From positions 33,464,065 to 33,528,064 of the forward strand of contig NW_022098021.1 of assembly GCF_002288925.2 (NCBI RefSeq): DNA of 64,000 bases, read 5' to 3'. Below the pieces are notes generated by a model, which saw only the letters and a list, made by a program, of their open reading frames with translations, was not told where the DNA came from and did not search any database. This DNA is from Delphinapterus leucas (taxonomy: Eukaryota > Chordata > Mammalia > Artiodactyla > Monodontidae). Of this stretch, positions 22,588 to 35,920 are shown piece after piece. Within the stretch, counting starts at the first letter, position 1. Every line of letters begins with the position of its first letter. A program made the translations under genes and the position numbers.

Positions 22588-23749
22588 TAAACTCATTTCT
22601 CTTTCTTTTATGTTGACCTTAAAATGTACCTTCTCTCACAGTATCTGATCATGCTAATACGTTGTTAAAATATTTGTTAACAAGCCTAAAATCAATGAAG
22701 TTGTTAAGTTAAATGAAAACATATAATTAATCCTGATGTTATTAAAAGAGTGGATAATTCTGTTAGTGGCCAAGGGTTAAGATTTACTATGTGATAGATA
22801 CGTGTTTGGTGGGTCAGTAAATGTTATCATATAAATAAAGTATAGCTAGTAGTGTAAATACATAAGCTTGAATGAAGGCTACTGCAAATTCTAGAATTAT
22901 GAGTCCTAAAATAATAAATGTAATTGAAACCATTGAAAGACTAATCAATATTAGGACATAGTTTCTCTAATCAAGTGAATTAATGGATGACTTGCTGTAA
23001 TGTTTCTTGAATATTACAAATATCAGTCAGTCAATCAGTCAGTTGTAGAGCAAAAGCTATGGGTTAAATAAAAGCCTGATAGTTTTGATAATTACTTGTA
23101 TAGAGATAAGTGGAATTGGTGGTAAAAAGCATGCCAGTGAGACTCCAGTTTTGTGGCAGAGGCCAGTAGTTACTGTTCTTGCTTACAATGGAAATGTTAA
23201 TTCCCTAATTTCGTTGAAAGTTCTTTTGCCTCAACCCATGATCTAGGTTCCATATTTATGATCTTCAGTAATTATTGGTGCTTGCTATGTATGGGCTAGG
23301 CACTAGGCTGGCATACTGTGGATATAATGATGGGTTAGCTGGTAAGGTCTTTGTCCTCAAGCTTAAACCTTCTTAAAAAAACCTTTGAAACAACCATTTC
23401 AAACAATCATTAAAATAATAACAACAACATGTTCCTGTCTAACACAGTACAATTGTTCTTCATATATATAATTGTTCTTCATAAAATCATTTTCCCAAAA
23501 TGTAAGACCTAAAATCCCATTAGTTCCTATACCATCTCTGAGTGATATTTGTTCCTTTTTTACTTTAGTCACAATTCTACTTTGACATATTTAACCTGAG
23601 GGTTAAATTTTGAGTTAACCATCAACAACAAGTTTATACAAATTGTTAGAGGAAAAAGAGAGTGGGTTTAAAAAAAAAAAAAAAGAGTGGGACGAGAGAA
23701 AGTGGCTAATAATATAATGAAAATATTGTATATATTAAGAACAAAGAAG
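22588..23749. other. unique AT-rich sequence, no gene recognised
   Basis: Nothing recognisable except a short (TCAG)n-like run near 23022-23045 and an A run near 23671-23684. Confidence 0.5.
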
Positions 23750-25310
23750 AATATAGCCCCTATAGTCTTTCTTTCTGCAACTGGTCATGAGGCTATAATT
23801 GGTATTTGTATCTTCTTCATTTTCTATTTTATGTTTCCTTTTTTCCTAAGCCAGCACCTGAGTTAGTTTTTTAAAATTAATTTTTAAACTTGGGTGAGTT
23901 GAGACACTTCAAACCTCAATCCTGAGGCAATGGGGACCTTGACAGTCCTGCTTGTGCTGGGTTGTTCTAGTCTTCCATAAACTTTTACCACTGGACATGG
24001 TGAAAGGAAGGAGATATACTTCTCCACTTTCTTTGTGTAGCACAAAATATTACTCCTTGATAATCAAGAGTAATTACTTAAACATCATAATAATTCTCTT
24101 TCTCTCTTTTTTCCTATTTGTTTCATGCCTTAAACTGCCTAAAATGCTTATAAGGGCCATATAACTGTCTCAACCTCAAGTTTAGTGAAGCCAATAATTT
24201 GGTCCCTTCTGGAAGCATTCTTCCCTTGGGTTTTAAGAGAGCTAAGCCAGTAAAACTTAACGTTGTGCATTGTGATAGAAAACTTTTGTTTTGCAGTTAC
24301 ATTTAATGATAAGAAGTGCCGTTCCCACCAGGCATGGATTCTATCACTAGAAGAAACCGCACCATATCCAGAGCATATAGCATATCCAGTTCTCCAGTAG
24401 GAGAACACTCTGAATTTGCAAGGTGTTGCCTCCAAGCTGATGCAGTAACTGACTCTGCAATAAGTCAGTATGTCGTTCTGTGGAGTCACCTGCTTTTGAA
24501 TGATGATTCATGAAAATAACAGGAAGCATCACAGGTGTCAGCTGATGACTTCACATTTTTTGGTCATAAAATTCAGTCTTTTGTCAGAAGCGAAACTCCT
24601 TGGAATAACATCAATTCTGGAATACAGTAATAGAATAGAAATAAAGGCATTTCAAAAGTCCATGGATAGTGTTAACTGGTAGAATAGTGGTCTTTATTTT
24701 AACGTAGACCATGTGTTCTTCATGATGAGAGGAGTTTAAAACAATCATCTCGCCAGCAGATGGCTGGATAGTTGTTCTAGATGTCTCATCGTGGTTCCCT
24801 GTGTTTGGCAGAAAGGGCACTCATAGTACCAGATGAACAATGGTTGATGATCTGATCTATTGCCTCTACTCATACTACCATAGCCACTTTTACATGGCCT
24901 GCAGATTAAATATTGGAATGGCAGTGAAAATGTGATGACTGACATTCACAGGATGGCTCCCCCTGCCCATTTGTTTTGTAGTGACCTCTGATGAATATTT
25001 ATGTATGCACAAATACAGCAGAAGTATTTTCCCACTTTGTGTCCATTCTGTGAAGTCCATTTACATCTCTCTTTCCCAGACCTTCTTGTCATTAATCTTG
25101 AATTCTTGTTCTAAGACCCTTGCCACCTAGCCAGTTTCTGCCCACCAATCAGTGTGGAGCCATTCTTCAGACCATCTCCCCTTCCACAAGGAGTGGATGA
25201 TTGGACGTACCACTCAAAAGATCTTCTTCCATTTTGATGGTTGCTCTTCACATTGTCTTTCAGAGCCACCAAGAGTGTGGGATTTGGATCTATGTTGCCT
25301 TTATTCACAT
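23750..25310 (-). pseudogene. ERVL-type endogenous retrovirus pol remnant, copy 1
   Basis: On the minus strand this region carries fragments that line up in order with an ERVL pol. An RNase H/spacer-like part lies near 25310-25000. An integrase zinc-binding part near 24940-24800 includes CPFCQTQG. An integrase core piece near 24600 includes FASDKR, and a C-terminal integrase piece at 24347-24532 includes LLQSQLLHQLGGNTLQ. A dUTPase-like part follows near 24330-24150 (YGAVSSSDRIHAW, then a LKPKGRMLPEG-type segment). dUTPase downstream of integrase is characteristic of ERVL. The sequence left of 24150 matches the same position in copy 2 and is probably the spacer before the 3' LTR. Stops and frameshifts are frequent, so this is a very old fossil. 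Recognition rests on motif order, not on a database search. Confidence 0.68.
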
Positions 25311-27179
25311 TGCCATTGTTTTTGAACCTTATTGGTTTGGTAACTAGTGTAATTTGTTGTTGTTGTTGTTGTTTTTAATACATTTCTACTTTTTTTTGGC
25401 AGTTGAATAGGGAGGAGTAGGTGTTTTAAATTTGCTATCTTCCTACAAACTGTCATGTGTACATGCAATATTAAGCAAATTTGTTTTATATACATTGTGG
25501 TTAAAAGAAGAGTGAAATATGTTGATTTCATTTTAGAATCCATTACATTTGCCTTATTTAAAGAAAAATTTTGAGAAAATTATGTTTCCTTTAAGGGATT
25601 CCATTTTAGAATATTTCACAAAATGTCAACAGAATAAGCACAGCAAAATGCCTTCAGTTTTTGTCAAGGATAAGTCATATGTTGGGAAAAATGTCTGAGC
25701 ATATGACAAAGTCTTGTAGAAAGATATTGACCACCAGTGTGTGTAGCATTGTGCTCATAAGGATGTGTTCTAGTTGGTGTGATTTTTCTTATTTGTCAAC
25801 TACATGACAGCTTCAAATTGTGGAACAAATCAGTTAGACTCAGTTTTTAGCATATGGTATTACTTTGAAGATGCTGGGTTCATACATTGCATGAAAATCA
25901 AAATGACATATTTTTATTCTGTAATACAGATAATCTTACCCTAATGGTGTTTTTTTAATTAAAATTTTTTTTTAATGTTTATTGAGTTGTCTATGTAGCC
26001 TTCAGAAAACAACAATGAACTTTTAAAGGAAAAAAAATAAAACCCTTAATGATGCCTTCTGTTTTGATAAAGACTTTTTACTTGGCTGTCATTTATTAAA
26101 CACCTTGATAAGAAAGATAGATTTACAGTTGTTAGAGTATACATTTCTTTGTACAAATGGTAGTAAGTTGAAGAGACACACTTTCAATAATGAGATGAAA
26201 TTTCAGTATTGAAATGAGCTTGACAATTCCATTCATATCAGAGATATAGTAAATGAAATGAACACTATACAAATTGTTCTGCTGAAATGCATGTTTCTTT
26301 AATGTGGATTAGCTTATATGCAACTGACAAATCAGGAGGTGATGTTGGCATAACATGGAAGGTGTGTCATTTTATGTCCCAGAATGTTAATATTTTATAG
26401 CTGTCCGATGTAAACTCTTTCACAATCGAGGAGAAAGCCTTAGCAATTAGGAAGACATTAAGAAAACAGCTGAAAAATACTTCAGAAGTGACTTCCTTTC
26501 ATTTAAGGAAGTGCCTTTCTAGCATAGTGGCTTGAAGAAATGGGATAATTTCTGCCATGAGAAGCTTTTGGGGAAGCTGCAAATGCAGGAGCAACAGCAG
26601 ATAACACATTGCTCCCGTGTTTAAAAAAGTAATGGAGAAGAGTATTCCTGGATTGAATTTTAAATTTTTATATAATTGACCTCTATTAGAAATAAATTCT
26701 GTAAGAATCTGCATCTCAAAGTAGGAAGCACAGGCACAAGGCTGTAAGATTGCAAAGGATGTATTGAGGGTGATTTAGGTGCAAATGCTAACAGAGGATT
26801 AACTGTACTCATGGATTTAACAGGATTGTGATTGTTTTTGTTTGTTTTCTGATTATAGAGTCTCATAGGTTTTTACTGGTCTGACAAAACCCTGCTTTTC
26901 CCATAAACACATGAGGTTTTTCAGGAAGGCATATTTGACCATAGACCAGAAATACCTGTACTTGGACTAGGAAGACTGGAATGAACATCTGATAGTGCAA
27001 AGGGCAGAGATTTGAAAGGTGGCAAAGCATTGTACCCAGTTCATCTCATAGGCTTTTGTGTAGATAAAATGAGATTATGTGTGTGAAAGTGCTTTACAAA
27101 TTTTAAATCATTTTATTTTTTGTTAGAAAGTCGCTCAAGACTAAAAGTCTTTATACACCCTTTTTTGCCACTTTTTATT
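25311..27179. other. unique sequence, no gene recognised
   Basis: Contains a short (TTG)n run at 25356-25372 and otherwise nothing I can name. It could hold further decayed ERVL sequence, but I see no convincing motif. Confidence 0.45.
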
Positions 27180-28060
27180 CAACAAGGCTTTAGAAAGTGC
27201 TACTTCTGTGTGAGGCACTGTGCTAGATGCTGAGGATAAAATGAGCAAAATTATCACGGTCCTGCCCTTGTGGAGCTTACAGTTCAGTGGGGGAAATGAA
27301 ATTAAATAATGTAATCACAGAAATGATTGTTTAATTAAAAGTTATGAAGGAAATGAACATGTGATTTGAGAGTATATAGCAAAGCTTTTTGATCTTGACT
27401 GTGGCATTGAGGAAGACTCCTCTGAAGGAGAGATTATCATGAATTGGATTAACTTGAATAGGAATTAATTGAGTGTGTGCACATACATGCATGTGTGTTT
27501 ATGGGTGTGTGTACATGTGTGAAGGCTAATTCCTGACAAGGGTCCAGACTTATTGCAGACAAGGAAGCAGTGTGTACAGAGGTCCTGTGGAAGAAAAGAG
27601 GATTGATGCTTGCAGATTTGAGAGAAGGCCAATGTGCTGTGGTCATGGAAGGGAAGAGTATGATAGGCAGGACCCAGACCTGGCAAAGCCTCATGGTTAG
27701 TGGTAATGATATTGGGCTTAAACCCAAGAACCATGGTATTCACTGAGTCCAGGAGCTCTTCTTTGAGGGCACAATGCTATACCTGTCACTCTGGAATAGG
27801 ATGGTGGCAGTGGAAATGCAGAGATGTAGAAACTTAAAAGCTGAATCAACTGGACAAGCTAATTTGGATGTAAGGGGTCGGGGGAAGGCTATAAAGATTA
27901 CATCTAGGTTCCTGCCTTGAGAAGCTGAATGATAGTGGTGCCATTCATTGAGTTGAGCACTAGATTTTGGGGAAAAGAGTGAATTTGAGCTTTGATGTGT
28001 TGTGTCTGATACATCTTGAAGATTTCCAAATGATGTTGAGTAGCGCATTTGATATATAGG
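27180..28060. repeat. probable ancient interspersed repeat, family not assigned
   Basis: It has the pattern of a common, old mammalian repeat: GTGTGAGGCACTGTGCTAGATG, then GTGGAGCTTACAGTTCAGTGG, followed hundreds of bases later by GAAGCTGAATGATAGTGGTGC and similar stretches. I recognise the sequence type but cannot name the family with certainty. A GT-rich patch lies at 27474-27520. Confidence 0.4.
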
Positions 28061-28739
28061 TTGAGTTCAGAGGAAAGGTTTGGCCTGTGTTAAAGTATGA
28101 ATTTGTGAAACACCTGCATTAATTGCTAATTGAATTCATGTGCGCTGATGAGATTGCTGATGGAGAGTACAGGCTGAATAAAAAGGCTGAGCTTCAAGGT
28201 AACGCTAAAAACTACATAGAGGAAGATGAGACAGCAGAGGAGAATTTGAATGAATTTGAATGAATAGGAGGAAGGTATGGCATGGTTGGAGCCAAGCAAA
28301 GTGAGTGTTTCAAGAGCTCTCTCTCTCTTTTCATGCTGATGGGATGAATGTTTCAAGTAAGAGGAACAGAGAAGAGAATTTATTGTGTAGGTTTTCTGTG
28401 TCTTGGACTCTGTGGAGAGAAACTGGCAATGTTTTAGGTTGTATGAGCTCAATATAGACTTGGTTTGTGACACACGTAGGAAATCTACATTTTAACACTT
28501 CTGTGAGAATCATGTTCAATAGGATGGCCTTGCTCTTTCAGGCGTTTTATAAAGAGCAGGGCTACATTCTGGCTGCATGCCTTTCTGGATGCTTATGATT
28601 TTCCTACATTAGTTATAATTCCATTTTGATGTGTTATAACTTAAAGATTGAATTATAAGGCTAGCCACTATGAACAGACATAACCTTAGACATAGAAAGG
28701 GAAAAAACAGTTAATAAATATAGATATACTCCAAAAGCA
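28061..28739. other. unique sequence, no gene recognised
   Basis: Only a short GAATTTGAATGAATTTGAAT direct repeat near 28243-28262 stands out. Confidence 0.45.
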
Positions 28740-30185
28740 AGGAAAGAAAAATATATAGCCACTGTTGTCCTTGTGTCTAGCACTGGTCATGTGGCTGTGC
28801 TTGGTATTTATGAATCCTTTCTTCCAACATCCATTCCATGTTCTCTTTTCTTACTCCAGTACCTCAGATTGTTAGATTTCTTTACCTGGCAGAGTGACTT
28901 AAAATCTTAATTCCTGAAGGGTTGGGGCTGTTAGCAGTCCTTCCTGCATTGGGCTACTGGAGTAGCCCACTGATTTTTCACTGGGCTTTTACTTTTTGGA
29001 TTCTATGCATACTTCTCCCTCTTTTCATTGCTTAGAAGCAACACAATTTCCCCTTAATAATCAGAATCAATTACCCTAGAAATACAGAAATTTATCCTTT
29101 GCCAACTCAGTGACATAAAGAATCAGACGTGGCTGGGAAGCAGTCTCAGCCTCTAGTTAAAAGGAAGTCTTTGTCTGTTTCCTGGTGGAAGTATTCCTTT
29201 CTTGGGAACCAAGACAACCACATCAGCAGAGCATAGAGATGTTAGGACATGGGAAGCAAACACTTTGCAGGTAGGTTATTAGGGATAATAGTGAAGGGAA
29301 TCACCTTGCTTCCACCATCTAATTCCCAGAAACCATGTGGTTTTTTTCCTGGTTCTGAGCATGTACTGCATTCTTAGGACAGGACTTAAGGTAAACACTC
29401 TGGTGCATTATCCAGGTTCCTCTTCAGAAATAAAATACTCATTCCCAGCCACTGAGGGTACGATTGGCACAGAGCCCTTAGTTTTTGGCTCCTTCCAGGG
29501 TTGTTTCTGCTGAAGAGGTCACATCCCCTTCCCAGGGTCTGCTGCATTGAATGACTGGTTAACAAGGAGGTACAGAGGCCCATCCTCCTGCCCCAACTCC
29601 GGACAGTCTCATCTTCAGCTCCCCCTGCAGGGTTAGCTTAGGCTTCCATTCAGCCTGAATTGCAGCTTCTGTTGCTGCTCAACCCTACTTCCTTCCATCT
29701 CTTCCACAGAAATTAACCCCAAGACTTCCTTGTGCTGATCACCTTGTCAGGGTCAGCTTCCTGAGGAATCAAACCTACAAGAGACTGTTGCCCACAAGCT
29801 AACTCAGCTGGCTGTGTGACCTACTTTTCAGTGGTCTGGTCCACTGCTCTGTCAGGTCAGCTGGTTGTGTTGCCAGGGTAAGACCAATGAATCATGTGGA
29901 TGTGAGCTTATTTCCCTTCTCCTTTTGCTGAGGAATGTGTTCACTTGTCAGAAGCAGCTGTATGTGGGATAACACGAGGGAATAAGACATTCCCTAAATC
30001 TATATTGTGGGTGCTGGCAGAAGCATGTGGACAGGGAAAGCACTGTCACCTCCTGAATAGTTGCTTACTGAATAAATGCTCCTTCCATAATGGAAGAGAT
30101 CCAATGTAAGCAACCTGCTACCAAGGGTCTGACTGGTTTTCCTGGGGAATAGAGCCACATTGAGGGCTCTGAATCTCAAGGGAAA
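28740..30185 (-). pseudogene. ERVL-type endogenous retrovirus pol remnant, copy 2
   Basis: A second minus-strand ERVL remnant overlapping the range of copy 1. Near 30105-30175 the plus strand reads AGCAACCTGCTACCAAGGG and CATTGAGGGCTCTGAA, which is the integrase zinc-binding/core boundary in reverse. Decayed integrase sequence follows to the left. A dUTPase-like part lies near 29320-29000 (observed pieces include WFPRKEYFH and VIDSDY). The end region 28740-29070 is visibly similar to 23750-24160 (shared ACTGGTCATG, GCTTGGTATTT and CTTGATAATCA-like blocks). Frames are broken throughout. A GC-richer block at 29480-29700 does not fit the ERVL pattern and may be an insertion. This is either a second provirus or a duplicated piece of one. 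Confidence 0.6.
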
Positions 30186-33100
30186 TGTACACAATGCATT
30201 CCAATTAAACTTACATTGTTCAAAATATGTTCAGAATGTCTACTTGGAACTGTCTCCAGAGCTCATAAAGGGATATATTTTTTTCTTTTGCCCCAAACCA
30301 TGTTACCTACTCTGGGTATATATTACCTCCATAGATATTATGTATAGTACCTTCTATACCTCTGATATAAATATTCCTTCTGGTTTTAGATTATTTTGTC
30401 ACTCAGCTTCAATAATCTTTGGTGATTACCAACCACTTTTGGACATTCCTCAATTTCAACTGCTCTCCATGTGATCAGAATAATATAAAAAAACTATGCA
30501 CTGGCCCAAACAGGAAATATATCAAAATTATACACCAAGATAGTGGATTTGTGAGAGAGATCTTTCCTTCCTTATACTTTTCTGAATTTCTGAAATTTCT
30601 GTTAATGAGCAGGTATCTCTTTTAGAGTGAGAAAAAGAAGATTGATACCTCCCCACACCAAACAAAAGAAAGCTGTTCTTTTCTTATATGTTGGGGTATA
30701 CTATGTTCTAAAACATTTAAATGATACTGTAAAAAGATGGTTTTCATTTTTCTTTTTTTCCAACTCGAGCTCCTGGTGACAATTTACCATCTGAGTGTGC
30801 AGGTGTGTTTGAGAACAGCGCGGGAACAACAGTTATTTCCACAGTCTGCAGTAGTGACATTTGGATAGTTTTATAAGTTTTTATTATGTTTCTGGCTATT
30901 TCTATCAGTTGCTAGAAGGTGAAATGCTTTCATTATATTTATTAATTACCTAGGCAATGATTTAAGAATATATTCATACCTTTTTCATTCTTTCCATGAA
31001 ATGGTATATAGTTTTTATCTTGCCTTAGCACAAAGCAATTACTTAGTTACTTTTTTACCTCAATTACTGAAATCAATATTCATTTCTTTTATAATTTAAT
31101 AAATAATAAAAGGACTATAGGCTGGATTTACTATACACAACACTTACTATACACAGCACTTCAGGGGTGTGTAATTTCAGTATGACAACTTTCCTTTTCC
31201 CCACCAATCAGTCATCAATGGATGTTCATCAGAACGCATTCCTAGGGAAGTGACAGGTTGAACTTAGAAATTTCAGTTTTATGTGACTAAAACACGAATT
31301 TTAATGAATTTGCTGCAGTTTTAAACTTGGAGTAAAGGAGAAGTATCCATTATGATGGCTAAAGGCTTAATAGGCTAATGCTTCCTGCAAAATATCACAT
31401 GGATTCTGAATAGTTCCACCAATTAGTCAAGGCTGAAGATTTCTTTATTTGATCTTTTAGAATGGTTTTAATAACATAGGTAGTTCATTAAGCACGCTCT
31501 ATTTTTTTTTTAACTAATAGTTTAATTGTCACTGATTTCAAGTAATTCAGGTGATATGGAGATTTCTTCTAGCTTCCAAATGCCATGATTTGGGAAATTT
31601 TGATTGCTAACACAACCTAGCTATGGAATCAAGGATTACCTATGGTTACAAAAGAGAACACTCTTTTCATCTATCCTATTCACTGCAGGATACTTGATCT
31701 CTTTGAAAGTTCAGTGTGGAATGTAGCTACCCCATGGTATTTTTAAGACAAAATTGGCTAAACCCCTACTGTAGCAATTGTATTTTCCATTCGAAAGTAC
31801 TGAAGCTTCTGAGACTTGATAGGCTTTAGTAACTGAAAAATAAATGATTCCACCAGCCTGAGCTTCCTTTTATAAAAAGTGAAATTTCATTAACTCCTCC
31901 TTGTTCTGTTGAGCTCTGCTGGCACAAAGACACCTGAATCCCATCATCTAGCTGAAACAAGTATTTTTGTCCTTGCCTGGGGTAATAGGCAAGAGGGGGG
32001 TTGATGAACAGTTGTTTTGTTTCCAGAAAGCAGGAGAACTGCTTTGGTGAACTGGTGCAGAGGATCACACAATGCACTGCAACATTTCTTTAGGTGGGAA
32101 GGATTTATGCCTGGTTCTAAAAAGGATTCATACCTGTTATTAACCTACATTCTTCGTGAGGTCTTTAATCAAACTATACCAGGTCTACAGTGGAAATTTT
32201 AAGCAGCTTGCTTTTGAGTGGATACAAAGACTTTTAAGTGCTGGATCAAGTAAGTATAAGAGTCAAGATAGGCTGTTCCAGATTTTTACCCAAATGGAAC
32301 TCCTGGCATCAGCTTCATTAGCTTAACCTGGGCTGCTGTGGTTGGAAATGAAAAGCAAACCAGAAGACGTCAAGTGGGATGCAGTTTTCGGATATACCAA
32401 TTGTCTGTTGCTCTGTTGTAGCAACCTGAGACTCAAGAAATTATATGTTAAAGGAAAGAACATATAATTATGTTTCTGTGGGCTGTGAGCCTGTAAGTTA
32501 GTGCAATTTTGCTTTTCTAAAGTAAGCCTTCCTACGAGGCAGGCTTTTAGAAATTCTCACTCTAGCAAATTGCAGCAGAATGCTATTCTTGTGAAAAATT
32601 ATATCACTACTTTTCTTCTCCCCCTTTTTAAGTGAAAGATTTTCTTCAATCGGCGAGCAGACAGAGGAGTTTCCATTAAGGTTTGCTTTCATGATGTCTT
32701 TAAAGTTTTGAAAAATATCTTTTATCACAAGTTTATGAATGGGGGGAGGGCATTTAAATTGAGTGATTCACTGACGATGTGCTAATAAATGTTGGTATTC
32801 AAAAACTTCAACATAATAAGGAGGCTTATTTTAGGACATGCACATGTGAGAGGAGGGTGGTGTGCTGCAGAGTGCATGCTAATTATAGTGGTCAATCCAA
32901 CTAGACCACCATAGAGTCACAAAACATTGTTTCTCAACAGGACAGTACAGAATTTGACTCTGACTACTGCTTCCAAATATGAGGCACTGTGGGGATGAGG
33001 GCGTGGGGGTACTGGGAGGTTTCTTTGAGGAGCCTGCAAAGTCATAAAGAAACCCAAGAAGAGCTATTAACCTTCAAAATGGCTTTAAAAATACTAAACT

Positions 33101-33761
33101 ATTCAACCTTGCTTTGTGCTGTTAACATCACACAAAGAATAGCTTAAAGCAATTTACATGTGTAAATGAAAAAAAGAGGAAAGATACAAAAAGGAAAAAA
33201 TGAGACGTGGGTACAAAGATTTTTGAATGAGATTTAAAAAAAAAGGTAGAAGCTGGCAGAAAGAACCTATATCCACGGCAAAGCCTTGAGTTCACTTTTT
33301 ACACAGGGACACAGAAATGTTTTGGGTCTTATACCCAAAAGGCTAACTAATGTGAAACCACCCAGAAAGGCATGATGGCACTGCTGGCTATATCACTCTG
33401 ACTGATTCCACAATTGTGGAAATCTTAGCAGGTCTCATAAGGGCAGCCAAAAATCAATCTGAATATTATGTGAGGATTTCAGAAGGCTGTAATAAGGAAA
33501 TGGGAATAGTTGAATAGATGGAACTGAAGATTATTTCCAAAGTCATTTACAATGTCACATATGCAAACACAGAAAAGATACAAGAAAAGGAAGATTGCTT
33601 AGCAAATCAGATAACTCTCTCTCTCTCTCTCTGTGTCTCTCTCTCTCTCTACATATATTTAAAACACATTCCTTTAAGTAAATTCACTATGGTTTTAGTT
33701 CTAGTGATCACTGTACTAATTTAAGTCTAAGAAATAGAATTTGACAAGCCTGGCCCTGAGT
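30186..33761. other. unique sequence, no gene recognised
   Basis: No exon, RNA gene or transposon recognised. It contains two near-identical 17-bp units (ACTATACACA then ACACTT or GCACTT) in tandem around 31129-31162 and a CT microsatellite at 33617-33650. Confidence 0.5.
33617..33650. repeat. (CT)n microsatellite
   Basis: A CT dinucleotide run with one TGT interruption. Confidence 0.9.
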
Positions 33762-33776
33762 AAGAATGAACATTAG

Positions 33777-34045
33777 AGGTGAGTGACAGATGTAGAGACG
33801 CAGGAGACACACTGACACACATGCCAAGAATGAATTCCTGTGTGTCATTTGTACCGGCTGGATGGAGTAAGCAATCTGAATATGCTTCAAAGTGGATCCT
33901 TCCAGAATCTCCTGATAAGACCTCAGCCAGCTAATCTGTTGATTTCTTTCTTGTGAGATTTGGAGCAGTGAACCAGCCAAGATCACCTGGAATTCTGACC
34001 TACAGAAATATCAAAGGTGTATATTGATTAAAATAGTAAAGGAAT
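33777..34045 (+). other. candidate 5'-transduced sequence of L1-C
   Basis: About 269 bp with no visible L1 similarity, lying between the left target-site duplication and the L1 5' UTR. It does not resemble the sequence upstream of L1-A. The simplest reading is a 5' transduction: transcription began in the flank of the source locus and was carried along. Confidence 0.6.
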
Positions 34046-34937
34046 GAGTTTCATTCAAGATGGTGGAGTAGAAGGACGTGTGCTCAATCCCTCTTAAGAG
34101 AGCACTGGAATCACAAGTAACTGCTGAACAATCAGTGACAGAAAGACACTGGAACTCACCAAGAATATACCCCACATCCAAAGACAAAGGAGAAGCCACA
34201 ATGAGATGGTAGGAGGGGTGCAATCACAATAAAATTAAATCCCATTACCACTGGGTGGGTGACTCAGAAAACAGAGAACAATTATACCACAGAAGTCCAC
34301 CCACTGGAGTGAAGTTTCTGAGCCCCATGTCAGCCTTCCCAAACTGGAGGTCTGGAAATGGGAGGAGGAATTCCCAAAGAATCACACTTTGGAGGCTAGT
34401 GGGATTTGATTACAGAACTTCAACAGGACTAGGGGGAACAGAGACTCCACTCTTGGAGGGCACACACAAAGTAGTGTGTGCAGCGGGACCCAGGGGAAGG
34501 AGCAGTGACCCAATAGAAGACTGAACCAGACATATCGGCTAGTGTTGGAGAGTCTCCTACAGAGGCAGGGGGTGGCTGTGGCTCACTGCGGGGACAAGGA
34601 CACGGGCAGCAGAAGCTCTGGGAAGTACTCCTTGGCATGAACCCTTCTGGAGTCTGCCATTAGCTCCACAAAAGAGCCTGTAGCTTCCAGTGCTGGGTCG
34701 CTTCAGGCCAAACAACCAACAGGGAGGGAACCCAGCCCCAATCAGTAGACAAGCAGATTAAAGTTTCACTGAGCTCTGCCCACCAGAGCAACACCCAGCT
34801 CTACCCACCACCAGTCCCTCCTATCAGGAAACTTGCACAAGCCTCTTAGATACCCTTATCCACCAGAAGGCAGACAGCAGAAGCAAGAAGAACTACAATC
34901 CAGCAGCCTGTGGAACAAAAGCCACATTCACAGAAAG
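34046..34937 (+). promoter_or_regulatory. L1-C 5' UTR
   Basis: The leader starts around TTCATTCAAGATGGTGGAG and runs to the ORF1 start. It differs from the L1-A and L1-E leaders, so these copies belong to different subfamilies by their 5' UTR. The YY1-type motif at 34057-34066 reads AAGATGGTGG, which breaks the ATGGC core. Confidence 0.75.
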
Positions 34938-35850
34938 ATGGACAAAATGAAATGACAGAGGGCTATGTACCAGTTGAAGGACCAAGATAAAATCCCAGAA
35001 AAACAATTAAATGAAGTGGAGATAGGCAACCTTCCAGAAAAAGAATTCAGAATAATGATAGTGAAGATGATCCAGGACCTCAGAAAAAGAATGGAGGAAA
35101 AGACTGAGAAGATGCAAGAAATGTTTAACAAAGACCTAGAAGAATTAAAGAACAAACAAACAGAGATGAACAATATAATAACTGAAATGAAAAATACACT
35201 AGAAGGAATCAGTAGCAGAATAACTGAAGCAGAAGAACAGAGAAGTGACCTGGAAGACAGAATGCTTGAATTCACTGCTGTGGAACAGAAAAAAGAAAAA
35301 AGAATGAAAAGAAATGAAGACAGCTTAAGAGACTTCTGGGACAACACTAAACGCACCAACATTTGCATTATAGGGGTCCCAGGAGGAGAAGAGAGAGAGA
35401 AAGGACCCGAGAAAATATTTGAAGAGATTATAGTCCAAATCTTCCCTAACATGGGAAAGGAAATAGTCACCCAAGTCCAGGAAGCACAGAGAGTTCTGAG
35501 CAGGATAAACGCAAGGAGAAGTATGCCAGGACACGTAGTAATCAAACTGACAAAAATTAAACACAAAGAGAAATTATTAAAAGCAACAAGGGAAGAACAA
35601 CAAATAATATACAAGGATATTCCATGAGGTTAACAGCTGATTTCTCAGCAGAAACTTTACAGGCCAGAAGGGACTGGTTTGATATATTTAAAGTGATGAA
35701 AAGGAAGAACCTATACCCAAGATTACTCTACATAGCAAGGATCTCATTCAGATTGGACAGCGAAATCAAAAGCTTTACAAACAAGCAAAAGCTAAGAGAA
35801 TTCAGCACCACCAAAACAGCTCTACAACAATACTAAAGGAACTTCTCTAA
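34938..35850 (+). pseudogene. L1-C ORF1 remnant
   Basis: The start codon is probably ATGGACAAAATG at 34938. A long coiled coil (about 34990-35310) rich in Glu, Lys and Gln is followed by the RNA-recognition domain (TNICIIGVPGGEE near 35360-35395) and the C-terminal domain. The main open segment is 34965-35627 (220 codons). A single-base frame change near 35627 moves the rest into another frame (35624-35836, with KLREFSTTKTALQQ). A small change near 35829 creates a premature stop at 35834. It is the best-preserved ORF1 in the window, but still broken. The 228-codon frame on the opposite strand (34928-35614) is its mirror and not a gene. Confidence 0.92.
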
Positions 35851-35920
35851 GTGGGAAACACAAGAGAAGAAAAGGATCTATAAAAACAAACCCAAAACTA
35901 TTATGAAAATGGGAATATGA

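Noticed and set aside
34928..35614. 228-codon open frame on the minus strand
   Set aside because: It is the exact antisense of L1-C ORF1. The composition (Ile, Leu, Ser, Phe rich) is that expected from the complement of a Lys/Glu-rich coiled coil.
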